Assembly: GCF_014197535.1 (NCBI RefSeq)
Contig: NZ_JACIFV010000032.1
Location: 1-53,716, forward strand
Direction of reading: 5' to 3'
DNA from: Rhizobium aethiopicum
Lineage (GTDB): Bacteria; Pseudomonadota; Alphaproteobacteria; Rhizobiales; Rhizobiaceae
DNA: 53,716 nt
This document shows positions 1 through 8,172 of the stretch, in pieces (within the stretch, counting starts at the first letter, position 1; the number at the start of each line of letters is the position of its first letter). Position numbers and translations under genes: made by a program. The notes beneath the pieces were generated by a model, which worked only from the letters and a program-made list of their open reading frames with translations, did no database searches and was not told where the DNA came from.

Positions 1-594
1 GCGCGCGAAGAAAAGCGCGGCAATGGCAAAAAGCCGAAGGAGCCGCGCGCTTCCAGCACGGATGCCCAGGCGCGGGTGATGAAGATGGCCGACGGCGGCT
101 TCCGTCCGGGTTATAATGTGCAGGTTGCCAGCACGGCCGGTGAGCAGTTCGTGGCCGGGCTCGCGGTGACCAATGCCGGCTCCGTTCGCGGCCTCATGCG
201 GCCGATGCTGGAACGGTTGCGCGCGCTGAGCGGCCATCTGCCGCGACACTATCTGGCCGATGGCGGCTTTTGCAGCGCTGACGATATCGAGTGGGCGCAC
301 GGCGAGGGGGTCGAGGTCTTTTGTCCGCCCACGCAGTCCAAGCACGGAACCGATCCCTTCTTGCCGCGGCACGGCGACGGTCCGGGTGTGTCGGCCTGGC
401 GGGCCCGTATGGCAAGCGAGGCGGGCAAGGCTCAGTACAAACCCCGCTCGATCTGCGAATGCATCCATGCCCGCTGGCGCAACTGGAATCTGCGACAATT
501 GACGGTGCGCGGCATCGAAAAGGTCCGTGCCGTCGTACTCTGCTACGCACTCACCAACAATATCTTGCAAGGCCATCGGCTTGCCAATGGCTAA
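1..594 (+). CDS. IS transposase, 3' part (IS1182-like, DDE), truncated by window edge
   Basis: The frame is open from base 1, so the gene begins upstream of the window. The visible part starts with a basic stretch and continues through DGGFRPGYNVQ, which is typical of IS1182/DDE_Tnp transposases just before the second catalytic Asp (LADGGF, about 240-270). The C-terminal block YKPRS...ECIHARWRNWNLRQ carries the family's YxxR...E signature, and the end (VVLCYALTNNIL) matches the usual C-terminus. It would cut and paste its own element. The stop at 592-594 is followed by 158 bases before the convergent ndh gene, where the right terminal repeat should lie. I cannot define that repeat without the left end. 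Whether the copy is active cannot be judged. Confidence 0.85.
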   Translation, partial: AREEKRGNGKKPKEPRASSTDAQARVMKMADGGFRPGYNVQVASTAGEQFVAGLAVTNAGSVRGLMRPMLERLRALSGHLPRHYLADGGFCSADDIEWAHGEGVEVFCPPTQSKHGTDPFLPRHGDGPGVSAWRARMASEAGKAQYKPRSICECIHARWRNWNLRQLTVRGIEKVRAVVLCYALTNNILQGHRLANG

Positions 595-752
595 GCCAGT
601 GCAGTCACCCTGACGCCAACAAGCGACATCCGAACGCACCGCGCAATCGTCTGACGATCGATTACATCGGCCAACCAAGACCGGCCAGAAACGCGCCAGA
701 TTCAAAAGCTTCACAAGCTCTCAGGATGAGGCCGGAGAGGCAACGCAGCAGC

Positions 753-2018
753 CTACCCCTCCTCCCGCATCGTGTCCCGCTGCGTGATCAGCCGGGCGCT
801 GTGCTGGCCGCTCAGATAGATCCACAGCCAGCTCCAGGCGACGGAGAAGCGCGAGCGGGTGCCGATCAGGAAGTAGATATGGGCAATGCCCCAGATCCAC
901 CAGGCGATCCAGCCTTTGAGCTTGATCCGGCCGAAATCGATGATCGCCGCACTCTGGCCGATCGTCGCGAGACTCCCCTGGTGCCGGTAACGGAAGGGCG
1001 CCGGCGCCGGCTTGCCCGAAAGACGCGCACGGATGACCTTGGCGACGTAGCCGCCCTGCTGCTTGGCGGCGGGCGCGATCCCCGGTACCGGCTTGCCGTC
1101 CTCGCGCATGACCGAGGCGGTGTCGCCGATGACGAAGACATCGGGCAGGCCGGGCGCGCTCAGATCCTTTTCGACGATGACACGCCCCGCCCGGTCGGCC
1201 GGCACGTCAAGCCACCGGGCGGCCGGCGAAGCGGTAACGCCGGCGGCCCAGACGATCGTCCGGCTCGGGACGAAGGTTTCGCCGATCTGCACGCCATCGG
1301 CGCGGCATTCGGTCACCGGCTTGCCGAGGAGGACCTCGACGCCGAGTTTCTCCAGCGCCTTCTGCGCATAAGCCGAAAGTTCTTCGGCAAATGTCGGCAG
1401 CACCCGCGGGCCGGCCTCGACCAGCACGACGCGGGTCTTGCGCGTGTCGATATTGCGGAATTCCTTCGGCAGCGTGAAATGCGCAAGCTCGGCGATGATG
1501 CCGGCAAGCTCGACCCCGGTCGGTCCAGCGCCGACGATGGTGAAGGTTAGCAGCGCGTCGCGTATGGCCGGATCGGCCTCCATCTCCGCCTTTTCGAAGG
1601 CGAGCAGCACCCGCCGGCGGATCGTCGTCGCATCCTCCAGCGTCTTCAGGCCGGGCGCCACCGGCTCCCATTCGTCACGGCCGAAATAGGCATGCGTCGC
1701 CCCTGTCGCCAGCACCAGCGTGTCGTAACCCAGAGTCATGCCGTTGCGTAGGGATACCGTCTTCGCGCCGCTGTCGACATCGGTGACCTCGCCGAGCAGC
1801 ACCGTCACGTCGGGCCGTTCGGCATAGAGGCGGCGGATCGGCCAGGCGATCTCGGAGGTGGAGAGAATGGTCGTCGCCACCTGGTAGAGCAGCGGCTGAA
1901 AGAGATGATGATTGCGCCGGTCGACGAGCGTGATCTTCACGCCCGCACCCTTCAATCCGTTGACGAGCTGCAGCCCGCCGAAACCGCCTCCGACAACGAC
2001 GACGTGATGATCGCTCAT
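753..2018 (-). CDS. ndh: Type II NADH:quinone oxidoreductase (NDH-2)
   Basis: This is a 421-residue FAD enzyme that passes electrons from NADH to membrane quinone without pumping protons. The N-terminal VVVVGGGFGGLQ is the FAD Rossmann motif and IVGAGPTGVELAG (about residue 165) is the NADH-binding motif. FVIGDTASV is the second FAD contact. Near the C-terminus WIAWWIWGIAHIYFLIG is hydrophobic and suits membrane attachment, as in other NDH-2 proteins. I chose the ATG at 2018 because it has a purine-rich AAGGGGCAGGG just upstream and starts right at the Rossmann fold. The open frame extends to 2189, but that extension has no family similarity. It converges on the IS remnant. Confidence 0.9.
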   Translation of the reverse strand: MSDHHVVVVGGGFGGLQLVNGLKGAGVKITLVDRRNHHLFQPLLYQVATTILSTSEIAWPIRRLYAERPDVTVLLGEVTDVDSGAKTVSLRNGMTLGYDTLVLATGATHAYFGRDEWEPVAPGLKTLEDATTIRRRVLLAFEKAEMEADPAIRDALLTFTIVGAGPTGVELAGIIAELAHFTLPKEFRNIDTRKTRVVLVEAGPRVLPTFAEELSAYAQKALEKLGVEVLLGKPVTECRADGVQIGETFVPSRTIVWAAGVTASPAARWLDVPADRAGRVIVEKDLSAPGLPDVFVIGDTASVMREDGKPVPGIAPAAKQQGGYVAKVIRARLSGKPAPAPFRYRHQGSLATIGQSAAIIDFGRIKLKGWIAWWIWGIAHIYFLIGTRSRFSVAWSWLWIYLSGQHSARLITQRDTMREEG

Positions 2019-2264
2019 GCCCTGCCCCTTCTCCGCCATTTTGCTGAAAGCCAATGTGGGCTTCAGCGCAAAGGTTGCAACTGCCGTTTTGGAATGCCTC
2101 CCCTGCACCGATCGCAGTCGACAGAGCGTGCGCGCAAAACTCCGCCTGCAGCCCAAGCCTGCGAAGCTTGCGGAGCGGAAATCACACAAAGTTATTAGCC
2201 GTCCGAGCGGATCATCTCGTTGGTCGGCCTGAACCAGTTCACGGCGCCGATGCGCAAGTGCCGA

Positions 2265-2792
2265 TCAATAGGGACCGATGCACTGGCGACGGGGTCCATA
2301 ATAGGGCTGGAAGGTGTTATCGAAAGCCCTGTACGAACGATAACGCGCGTAGCACCAGCTCACATGACTGCCCCCCCGCCCATAATAGACGGTCGATCCA
2401 TAGTTCCGATAGGGCGGAGCATAATACCGGCCATAGGAGCGGTAGGGCGACCCATAGTATCGGTAAGGCGAGCCATAATACCGGTAAGGCGAGCCATAAT
2501 AGCGGTACGGTGAGTCGTAATAGCCGTAAGGCGACCCGTAATAGCGGTAGGGCGAGCCGTAATAAGGCTGTGACAATGCGCTGCCGATGATGGTGCCGAC
2601 GGCTAGACCGCCTAAGGCCCAGCCCCAGTTATCTCGTCGATGATGTCCGCCTCGGCCACGCCATCGTACTTGCTCTATCTGCTGCTGCTGTGCCTCGATC
2701 TTGGGTGGGTTCATAGCCGGAAACGCCTGAGCGGGCGTGATGCCAGGGGCACCTATGATCAAGCATAACGCGGCGACGGTTAGCTTTCTCAT
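2265..2792 (-). CDS. BA14K-family protein with YYGSPYR repeats
   Basis: This is a 175-residue exported protein. A signal peptide (MRKLTVAALC... to AQA, about 23 residues) is followed by a Gln-rich and Arg/His-rich stretch and a glycine-rich hydrophobic segment (GLAVGTIIGSAL, 62-73) that may insert in the membrane. Six copies of the heptad YYGSPYR then span residues 77-118. The C-terminus SWCYARYRSYRAFDNTF...YYGPRRQC is the BA14K domain (named after a Brucella immunoreactive, lectin-like protein), with its paired Cys and RYRSY core. The precise role is unknown; a cell-envelope function is inferred. GAGGAG precedes the ATG. The 240 bases upstream hold a small inverted repeat (TCCTCC-AACT-GGAGGA near 2801-2822). 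Confidence 0.8.
   Translation of the reverse strand: MRKLTVAALCLIIGAPGITPAQAFPAMNPPKIEAQQQQIEQVRWRGRGGHHRRDNWGWALGGLAVGTIIGSALSQPYYGSPYRYYGSPYGYYDSPYRYYGSPYRYYGSPYRYYGSPYRSYGRYYAPPYRNYGSTVYYGRGGSHVSWCYARYRSYRAFDNTFQPYYGPRRQCIGPY
2439..2564 (-). repeat. 21-bp coding minisatellite, six units
   Basis: Six in-frame 21-bp units encode YYGSPYR (two carry one substitution: YYGSPYG, YYDSPYR). The DNA units differ mostly at third positions, so the array is not freshly duplicated. Its copy number probably varies between strains. Confidence 0.85.
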
Positions 2793-3033
2793 GACTGTTC
2801 TCCTCTATCCTCCAACTGGAGGAAATATCCTCCCCTCCTCCTGAACCAAAGGTGAACGCAATATGTCGAAAAACGTTCCGTACCGGGACAAATGAATCGC
2901 TATCGCCGGCGCTAGAGATTATCGGTTCCGCCTGCAATCGTGCTGGGCGCCCGGACCAGAGAAGTTTTCTCCGGCATGAAAAAGCGACGAATATCTCCGT
3001 CGTTCATACTGCCATGCCTCGGCACATGACTTT

Positions 3034-3498
3034 TCATCGGACGTAACCCACGGGTATCGCCATTCCATGCTTCAACTCTTCCATCGAGATCGAAGCCGAG
3101 ACGTCGAAGAGTTCCAGCTTGCGCACGATTTGCTTGTAGATCACGTCGTAGTGCTCGACGCGCGGCAGCACGATTTTCAGGATGTAATCGTGGTTGCCGG
3201 TCAACCGGTGCGCCTCGACGATCTCGGGAATATCGCTGATGATCCCGCGAAAACTCTCCGTCCACTCGTCTGAATGATGGGCTGTCTTGACCAGCGCAAA
3301 GACCGTCGTCGGCACCCCCATCCTTTCGCGGTCGAGCACGACGATGCGCCTGGCGATATAGCCGGTCTCCTCCAGTCGCTGAATGCGCCGCGAGCAGGCC
3401 GAGACCGAAAGCGCCACACGTTCGGCCAGATCGGTCACGGATATGCCTGCATCCGTCTGCAGCATGTCGAGAATACGTCTGTCGCGATCGTCCAGCAT
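3034..3498 (-). CDS. Lrp/AsnC-family transcriptional regulator
   Basis: This 154-residue protein has the full family layout. The N-terminal HTH (LDDRDRRILDMLQTDAGISVTDLAERV, SVSACSRRIQRLEETGYI) is followed by the RAM/ACT-like ligand-binding domain (FALVKTAHH... to SISMEELKHG). Lrp-type proteins bind amino acids and form octamers or hexadecamers on DNA. It is transcribed divergently from the amino-acid racemase gene, with a 155-base spacer. The simplest reading is a local amino-acid-responsive regulator of that racemase and of itself. The ATG at 3498 starts exactly at the conserved LDDRDRRIL; no strong ribosome binding site is visible. Confidence 0.9.
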   Translation of the reverse strand: MLDDRDRRILDMLQTDAGISVTDLAERVALSVSACSRRIQRLEETGYIARRIVVLDRERMGVPTTVFALVKTAHHSDEWTESFRGIISDIPEIVEAHRLTGNHDYILKIVLPRVEHYDVIYKQIVRKLELFDVSASISMEELKHGMAIPVGYVR

Positions 3499-3653
3499 GT
3501 GCGTGAAGTCAGCCTTGCGCCTTGAACTTGCGCCATCTTACCACACCACGCAAAATAGCGGCACAAATTCCGCGTGAAGAACAAACAAAGCAAACATGTC
3601 GCGCCGGAAATACGGCATGATCTTCGAAACTCAAAGCATGGGAGCATAAAGAG

Positions 3654-4373
3654 ATGGAAACGATCGGCCTGATCGGCGGCATGAGTTTCGAAAGTTCGGC
3701 GGTCTATTATCGCCTGGTCAACGAGATGGTACGCGCCCGCAAGGGCGGCCTCGCCTCGGCCGAGATCATCCTGCACTCGGTCAATTTCGAAGAGATCGTC
3801 GCACTTCAGAAGGCCGGTGACTGGGGGGGCGCCGCCCGCCGCCTCGGCGATGTTGCCGAACGCCTTCAGGCTGGCGGTGCCGGCTGCGTCCTCATCTGCA
3901 CCAACACCATGCACCTGATCGCCGAGGAGGTCGCGGCAAGGATTTCCGTGCCGCTGATCCACATCATCGACGAGACAGCGAAATCGCTGCATGCCGCCGG
4001 CCGCAAGCGCCCGCTGCTGCTCGCCACCCGCTACACGATGGAGCACGGCTTCTACGCCGACCGTATGAAGAGCCTCGGCCTCGACATCATCGTGCCCGAC
4101 GCTGCCGACCGCACCACCGTGCACGACATCATCTTCAACGAGCTCTGCGCCGGCAGGGTGCGCGACAGCTCGCGCGAAAAGCTCATCGATATCATCGACC
4201 GCGCCATGGAAAACGGCGCTGACAGCATCATCCTCGGCTGCACCGAAATCTGCCTGATCCTCGATCCCGACCGTCTGCCGCTGCCGGGCTTCGACACGAC
4301 GGCGATTCATGCCCGCGCGGCGGTCGAATTCGCCCTTGGCGCCGAGGAAGAGGCGGAAGAGGAAGCAGCCTGA
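3654..4373 (+). CDS. Aspartate/glutamate racemase family protein
   Basis: This is a 239-residue cofactor-independent amino-acid racemase of the YgeA/RacD type. It opens with IGLIGGMSFESSAVYYRLVNE, as expected for the family. Both catalytic cysteines are present, one in LICTNTMH (about residue 83) and one in ILGCTEICL (about residue 193), so the enzyme should be active. Substrate could be aspartate, glutamate or a broader set; the sequence does not decide. An acidic tail (AEEEAEEEAA) is unusual. The divergent Lrp gene suggests amino-acid control. The start is supported by AAAGAG directly before ATG and by the family N-terminus. Confidence 0.88.
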   Translation: METIGLIGGMSFESSAVYYRLVNEMVRARKGGLASAEIILHSVNFEEIVALQKAGDWGGAARRLGDVAERLQAGGAGCVLICTNTMHLIAEEVAARISVPLIHIIDETAKSLHAAGRKRPLLLATRYTMEHGFYADRMKSLGLDIIVPDAADRTTVHDIIFNELCAGRVRDSSREKLIDIIDRAMENGADSIILGCTEICLILDPDRLPLPGFDTTAIHARAAVEFALGAEEEAEEEAA

Positions 4374-4390
4374 CGTGGCTGACAATTTAG

Positions 4391-4454
4391 TTGACTCAGT
4401 CAAATAAATGTATGACAAAGGTCTTCATAGGGAGACTTTGTCAGTGTGTTGACA
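4391..4454. promoter_or_regulatory. Two inverted repeats ahead of the MarR-GNAT gene (candidate operators)
   Basis: TTGACT-C-AGTCAA at 4391-4403 is a perfect palindrome with a single central base. TGTCA-N6-TGACA follows at 4439-4454. Both share the half-site TGAC. They lie about 160-210 bases before the MarR-family gene start, so autoregulation is plausible. This is inference from position only. Confidence 0.45.
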
Positions 4455-4473
4455 CAGTCGGCCAACCCTTCTT

Positions 4474-4553
4474 TCGTCATGCTCGGGCTTGTCCCGAGCA
4501 TCTGCTTCCCGTCGATAGGGCAGCAGATCCTCGGCACAAGGCCGAGATGACGA
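4474..4553. repeat. Rhizobial palindromic intergenic repeat
   Basis: Two arms of about 32 bases form an imperfect inverted repeat: TCGTCATGCTCGGGCTTGT... against ...ACAAGGCCGAGATGACGA. The core CTTGTCCCGAGCATCTGC is of the type seen many times between genes in Rhizobium genomes. It can form a long hairpin on either strand. Confidence 0.7.
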
Positions 4554-4609
4554 CGAGCGAGGAGCGGGCCTTGTCAGCAGTCTTGCGAGATCTCACCCTG
4601 GAGATCACC

Positions 4610-5527
4610 ATGTCCGACATCGCCCTCATCGAAACCGCCCGCGACTTCAACCGCTTCTACACGAATTTCCTTGGCCTCCTGAACAAGGCCTATCTCGACT
4701 CGCCCTACACACTGACTGACGCCCGCATCCTCTTCGAAATCGGCTCACATGCAGGCGTCAGTGCCACCGCACTCGCCCGCGACCTGCATCTCGACCCGGC
4801 CTATCTCAGCCGCATCCTCAAGCGTTTCCGCGCCGAAGGGCTGATCGAGACCAGCCCCGACCCGGCCGACCTGCGCAGCCAGATCATTAATGTCACCGAC
4901 CAAGGACGAGAAGAGTTCGAGGAACTCGGACGGCGCGCCAATGCGCAGATCGCCGCCCGTTTCGACACGCTCGCAATCGGGGAGCCGAAGGCGGTCGTCT
5001 CGGCCATGAACACGATCCGCGCCCTGCTGGACCCGGCTGCGAAGCCCGCGCCGGCGATCATCCGGGCCCATCGCGCCGGCGATATCGGCTGGATCGTCGA
5101 GAGCCAGAGCCGCTTCTACACAGAGGAATATGGTTGGGACCTGCGCTTCGAGGCGCTGGTCGCCGAAGTCGCCAGCAAATTCCTCGCCAATTTCGATCCC
5201 GAGAAGGAATATTGCTGGATCGCCGAGCGCGGCGGCGGCAATGTCGGCTCGATCCTCCTCACCAATGGCGGCGACGGCATCGCCAAACTGCGCCTGCTCT
5301 ATGTCGACAAATCGGCACGCGGCCTGGGGCTCGGCAAGCTGCTGGTCGACGAATGCATCCGCTTTGCCAGGCAGAAGGGCTATCGCCAGCTTTCGCTCTG
5401 GACCAACGACATGTTGGAGGTGGCCCGTGGCATCTACGTCAAGGCCGGTTTCCGCCTTGTCTCCGAGGAGAGACATAAGATGTTCGGCCCTGAGGCGAAT
5501 GGCCAGACCTGGGTGCTCGATCTCTGA
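4610..5527 (+). CDS. MarR-type regulator fused to a GNAT acetyltransferase
   Basis: This 305-residue protein has two domains. Residues 1-140 form a MarR winged helix (TARDFNRFYTNFL; recognition region LARDLHLDPAYLSRILKRF; wing DPADLRSQIINVT). Residues 147-305 form a GNAT domain with the acetyl-CoA loop ARGLGLGKLLVDE and the family C-terminal GFRLVSEERH. Such fusions are known in proteobacteria; the acetylation target is unknown (a drug, an amino acid, or a protein). I chose the ATG at 4610 because the MarR domain begins there. The open frame upstream to 4391 runs through the palindromic repeat and is not credible coding. The two inverted repeats before it may be its operators. Confidence 0.85.
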   Translation: MSDIALIETARDFNRFYTNFLGLLNKAYLDSPYTLTDARILFEIGSHAGVSATALARDLHLDPAYLSRILKRFRAEGLIETSPDPADLRSQIINVTDQGREEFEELGRRANAQIAARFDTLAIGEPKAVVSAMNTIRALLDPAAKPAPAIIRAHRAGDIGWIVESQSRFYTEEYGWDLRFEALVAEVASKFLANFDPEKEYCWIAERGGGNVGSILLTNGGDGIAKLRLLYVDKSARGLGLGKLLVDECIRFARQKGYRQLSLWTNDMLEVARGIYVKAGFRLVSEERHKMFGPEANGQTWVLDL

Positions 5528-5572
5528 ATTTGCTGCATCGCAGAAATTCTGCTTGATTTGGAAACGATCATT

Positions 5573-5584
5573 CCCTAATTAGGG
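5573..5584. promoter_or_regulatory. Perfect 12-bp palindrome CCCTAATTAGGG before tetR gene
   Basis: CCCTAATTAGGG is fully self-complementary and ends three bases before the TetR start codon, overlapping its ribosome binding site (AGGGG). A TetR dimer bound here would block its own translation start and transcription. This is a candidate autoregulatory operator. Confidence 0.5.
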
Positions 5585-5587
5585 GCC

Positions 5588-6211
5588 ATGAACGCTGCCG
5601 ACCTCACATCAGATCAAAAAAACCGCAGCCGCGGCCGTCCGCGCGAATTCGATATGGACGCAGCCCTGGATGCGGCCCTGCGGGTCTTTTCCGAGCGCGG
5701 CTACCACGCCACCTCGATCAGCGAGCTGGCCGAGGCGATGGGCCTTGCCTCGGGCAGCATCTACAAGGCGTTCAAGGACAAGCGCGGCGTCTTCATCGCC
5801 GCCTTTGCCCGTTATCGCCAGCTCGGCCGGCGGCGCCTGGAAGCGATGATCGCGTCGGCAGAAACAGGCCGCGAAAAGCTCTTTCAGATGGTGATGTATT
5901 ATACGGAGCTCTCGCATGGCGAGGCCGGCCGCAAAGGCTGTCTCGTCGTCGGCGGTGCCAATGACTTCGCCCTGCTCGACGATGAAACAGCCGCCCATGT
6001 CGCCACTGCCTTTGCCGCTGACGAGAAGCTGATGGCCGATCTCATCCGCATCGGCCAGGCCGACCACACCATCCCGAAGACGGTGGACCCTGATGCCGCT
6101 GCCCTCGCCTTTCTCTGCTTTACCAAGGGCTTGCGCGTCATCGGCAAAACAGGACGCAGCAGGCAGGAGATGGTTGCCGCAGCCGAAGCGGCGATGAAGC
6201 TCATGACCTGA
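5588..6211 (+). CDS. TetR-family repressor
   Basis: This is a 207-residue regulator. After a basic leader (KNRSRGRPREFD) comes the TetR HTH: ALRVFSERGYHATSISELAEAMGLASGSIYKAFKDKRGVF, residues about 23-62. The remainder is the helical ligand domain, of the TetR_C type seen in efflux repressors. The MFS transporter follows in the same direction 108 bases downstream, so the pair probably forms a drug- or metabolite-responsive efflux unit. The ATG at 5588 sits just after AGGGG and a perfect palindrome. The ligand is unknown. Confidence 0.9.
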   Translation: MNAADLTSDQKNRSRGRPREFDMDAALDAALRVFSERGYHATSISELAEAMGLASGSIYKAFKDKRGVFIAAFARYRQLGRRRLEAMIASAETGREKLFQMVMYYTELSHGEAGRKGCLVVGGANDFALLDDETAAHVATAFAADEKLMADLIRIGQADHTIPKTVDPDAAALAFLCFTKGLRVIGKTGRSRQEMVAAAEAAMKLMT

Positions 6212-6319
6212 GCGGGTACGCCCAGACGATCGAAATAGTGGCATCCGCTCAAGGATCGGGTGGCCGCAGCCAGCATTTTTGCATTCAATTCTCACGATCT
6301 TTGAATACCGGAGTTTCTG

Positions 6320-7534
6320 ATGAGCATTTCAGCCACCACGCCGGATAAAGCCATTCCACGCGCACTGTCCCCCTGGCTCACCTTCCTTTTTGCCGCCGCC
6401 TGCGGGCTGGTGGCCGCCAATCTCTATTACGGCCAGCCGCTTGCCGGCCCGATCAGCGCCGATCTCGGCTTCTCCCCTGCCGCAACCGGCCTGATCGTCA
6501 CGCTGACGCAGATCGGCTACGGCCTCGGCCTGCTGCTGATCGTGCCGCTCGGCGACCTCACGGAAAACCGCCGGCTGGTGCTGCTGCTGATCGCCATCTC
6601 TGCCGTGGCACTGATCGGCGGCGCCCTGTCGACGACGCCTGCGATGTTTCTCACCGCCTCGCTCTCCATCGGCCTCGCCTCGGTCGCCGTTCAGGTCCTC
6701 GTGCCCTTTGCCGCCAACATGGCGCCGGATGCCACACGCGGCCAGGTCGTCGGTAATGTCATGAGCGGTCTGCTCTGCGGCATCATGTTGGCGCGGCCCT
6801 TCGCGAGCTTCGTCGCCGAGGCCTCCTCCTGGCACATGGTCTATTATGTCACGGCAGCGTTGATGCTCGTGCTCGCCATCGTGCTGCGCGCCAACCTGCC
6901 GGTCCGTATGCCGAGGACGAAGCTCGGCTATGGCGAACTGCTGGCCTCCATGGCCCATCTGGCCCTCACCTCACGGGTGCTGCAGCGCCGCGCCCTTTAC
7001 CAGGCCGGCATGTTCGGCGCCTTCAGCCTGTTCTGGACGACGACGCCGCTGCTGCTCGCGAGCCCGGCTTTCGGCTTGACGCAGAACGGCATCGCCCTCT
7101 TTGCCCTTGCCGGTGCCGCCGGCGCCGTCGCCTCGCCAATCGCCGGCCGCCTTGCCGACCGCGGCATGACCAGGATCGCCTCGACGATCGCCATGCTGCT
7201 CGGCATGGCCTCCTTCCTGATCAGCCACTTCGCAAGTAACGGCTCGCTCGCCGCCCTGATCCTTCTCACCGTTGCCGCGATCATGCTCGATTTCGGCGTC
7301 ACGACCAATCTCGTCTGCGGCCAGCGCGCCATTTACGGCCTTAACCCGGAACATCGCAGCCGGCTGAACGGCCTCTTCATGGCCACCTTCTTTGCCGGCG
7401 GCGCGCTCGGCTCGGCGCTCGGCGGCTGGGCCTATGCGACCGGCGGCTGGACAATGACGGCGTGGATAGGCTTCGCCTTCCCTGCGCTGGCCTTCCTGCT
7501 GTTCCTGACGGAAGGGCGTGGCAACAAAGCCTAG
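6320..7534 (+). CDS. MFS efflux transporter
   Basis: This is a 404-residue inner-membrane protein with about 12 hydrophobic segments, the usual size for a 12-TM drug/proton antiporter. The loop between TM2 and TM3 carries PLGDLTENRRLVLLL, the MFS motif A (GxLaDrxGrkxxl) in modified form; a second copy, AGRLADRGMTR, begins the second half. The paired TetR gene just upstream suggests substrate-inducible export. GGAG lies seven bases before the ATG. The exported compound cannot be named from sequence. Confidence 0.88.
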   Translation: MSISATTPDKAIPRALSPWLTFLFAAACGLVAANLYYGQPLAGPISADLGFSPAATGLIVTLTQIGYGLGLLLIVPLGDLTENRRLVLLLIAISAVALIGGALSTTPAMFLTASLSIGLASVAVQVLVPFAANMAPDATRGQVVGNVMSGLLCGIMLARPFASFVAEASSWHMVYYVTAALMLVLAIVLRANLPVRMPRTKLGYGELLASMAHLALTSRVLQRRALYQAGMFGAFSLFWTTTPLLLASPAFGLTQNGIALFALAGAAGAVASPIAGRLADRGMTRIASTIAMLLGMASFLISHFASNGSLAALILLTVAAIMLDFGVTTNLVCGQRAIYGLNPEHRSRLNGLFMATFFAGGALGSALGGWAYATGGWTMTAWIGFAFPALAFLLFLTEGRGNKA

Positions 7535-7535
7535 A

Positions 7536-7637
7536 GCATGTCTCGCAAAAGCGTGCAGCGGTTTTGCGATAAAGACATGCGGAAAAACAAAGACCTAAAG
7601 CATGATAGCGAATCTGAAAGATCGCGACATGCTTTAG
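7536..7637. repeat. Rhizobial intergenic repeat with two hairpins
   Basis: GCATGTCTCGCAAAA pairs with TTTTGCGATAAAGACATGC in the first half. CTAAAGCATG... pairs with ...GACATGCTTTAG in the second. The pattern is typical of a multi-copy Rhizobium intergenic element. Its last bases overlap the stop codon of the convergent HxlR gene, so it may act as a shared transcription end for both genes. Confidence 0.65.
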
Positions 7638-8050
7638 CTCTCTGCAGAATCGAAGCGCGAGCGGGCGTCACGAACCGCTTCGTGGTTCGCTTCTGCCCAA
7701 TTCAAGAGCTGCGACAGCGGCTGGTAGAGCGAGCGGCCAAGATCGGTCATCGAATATTCAACGCTCGGCGGCTTGGTCGGGAACACTTCACGATTGACAT
7801 AACCATCCCTCTGCAGGTCGCGCAGCGTCTGCGTCAGCATGCGCTGCGAGATATCGGGGAGCATCCGCCGCAACTCGCCGAACCGGCAAGGCCGAGCCGC
7901 CAGTATCTCGAGCAATAGGGTCGACCATTTGCCGCCGATATGCTGCATCATGTCCCTGACCGGGCAGTTGGAAAAATCGAGACCGGCGAGATCGATCTCG
8001 CGCCGCATCCCGGGCATCCTGTTCTTCAGACTGAGGACCTCGCCGCTCAT
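7634..8050 (-). CDS. HxlR-family (DUF24) regulator, QorR-like
   Basis: This is a 138-residue winged-helix protein. The N-terminal DFSNCPVRDMMQHIGGKWS is the HxlR signature with one conserved cysteine (C29). One-Cys HxlR/DUF24 proteins such as QorR and YodB sense quinones and disulfide stress through that residue. GELRRMLPDISQRMLTQTLRDL is the HTH. It is divergent from a QorB/Qor2-type reductase gene, the same pairing as qorR-qor2 in Corynebacterium and ytfH-qorB in enterobacteria. A redox switch for the neighbour is therefore likely, by inference. Between them lies a small inverted repeat, GTCTC-N5-GAGAC, at 8130-8144. Confidence 0.9.
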   Translation of the reverse strand: MSGEVLSLKNRMPGMRREIDLAGLDFSNCPVRDMMQHIGGKWSTLLLEILAARPCRFGELRRMLPDISQRMLTQTLRDLQRDGYVNREVFPTKPPSVEYSMTDLGRSLYQPLSQLLNWAEANHEAVRDARSRFDSAES

Positions 8051-8172
8051 CTGCTGGTTCCCTTTTGGTAACGTACAGCCGAAAAACTGCCTCCTTTACA
8101 CCGCGAAGTCAATTCCTATTCTAGTGTTAGTCTCTTTCTGAGACCGCCGTCAAACGCAGAAGGAAATGACGT

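Noticed and set aside
291..1550. 419-codon plus-strand frame
   Set aside because: It runs from the transposase region into the antisense of ndh and has no family pattern; the real genes are in the other frames.
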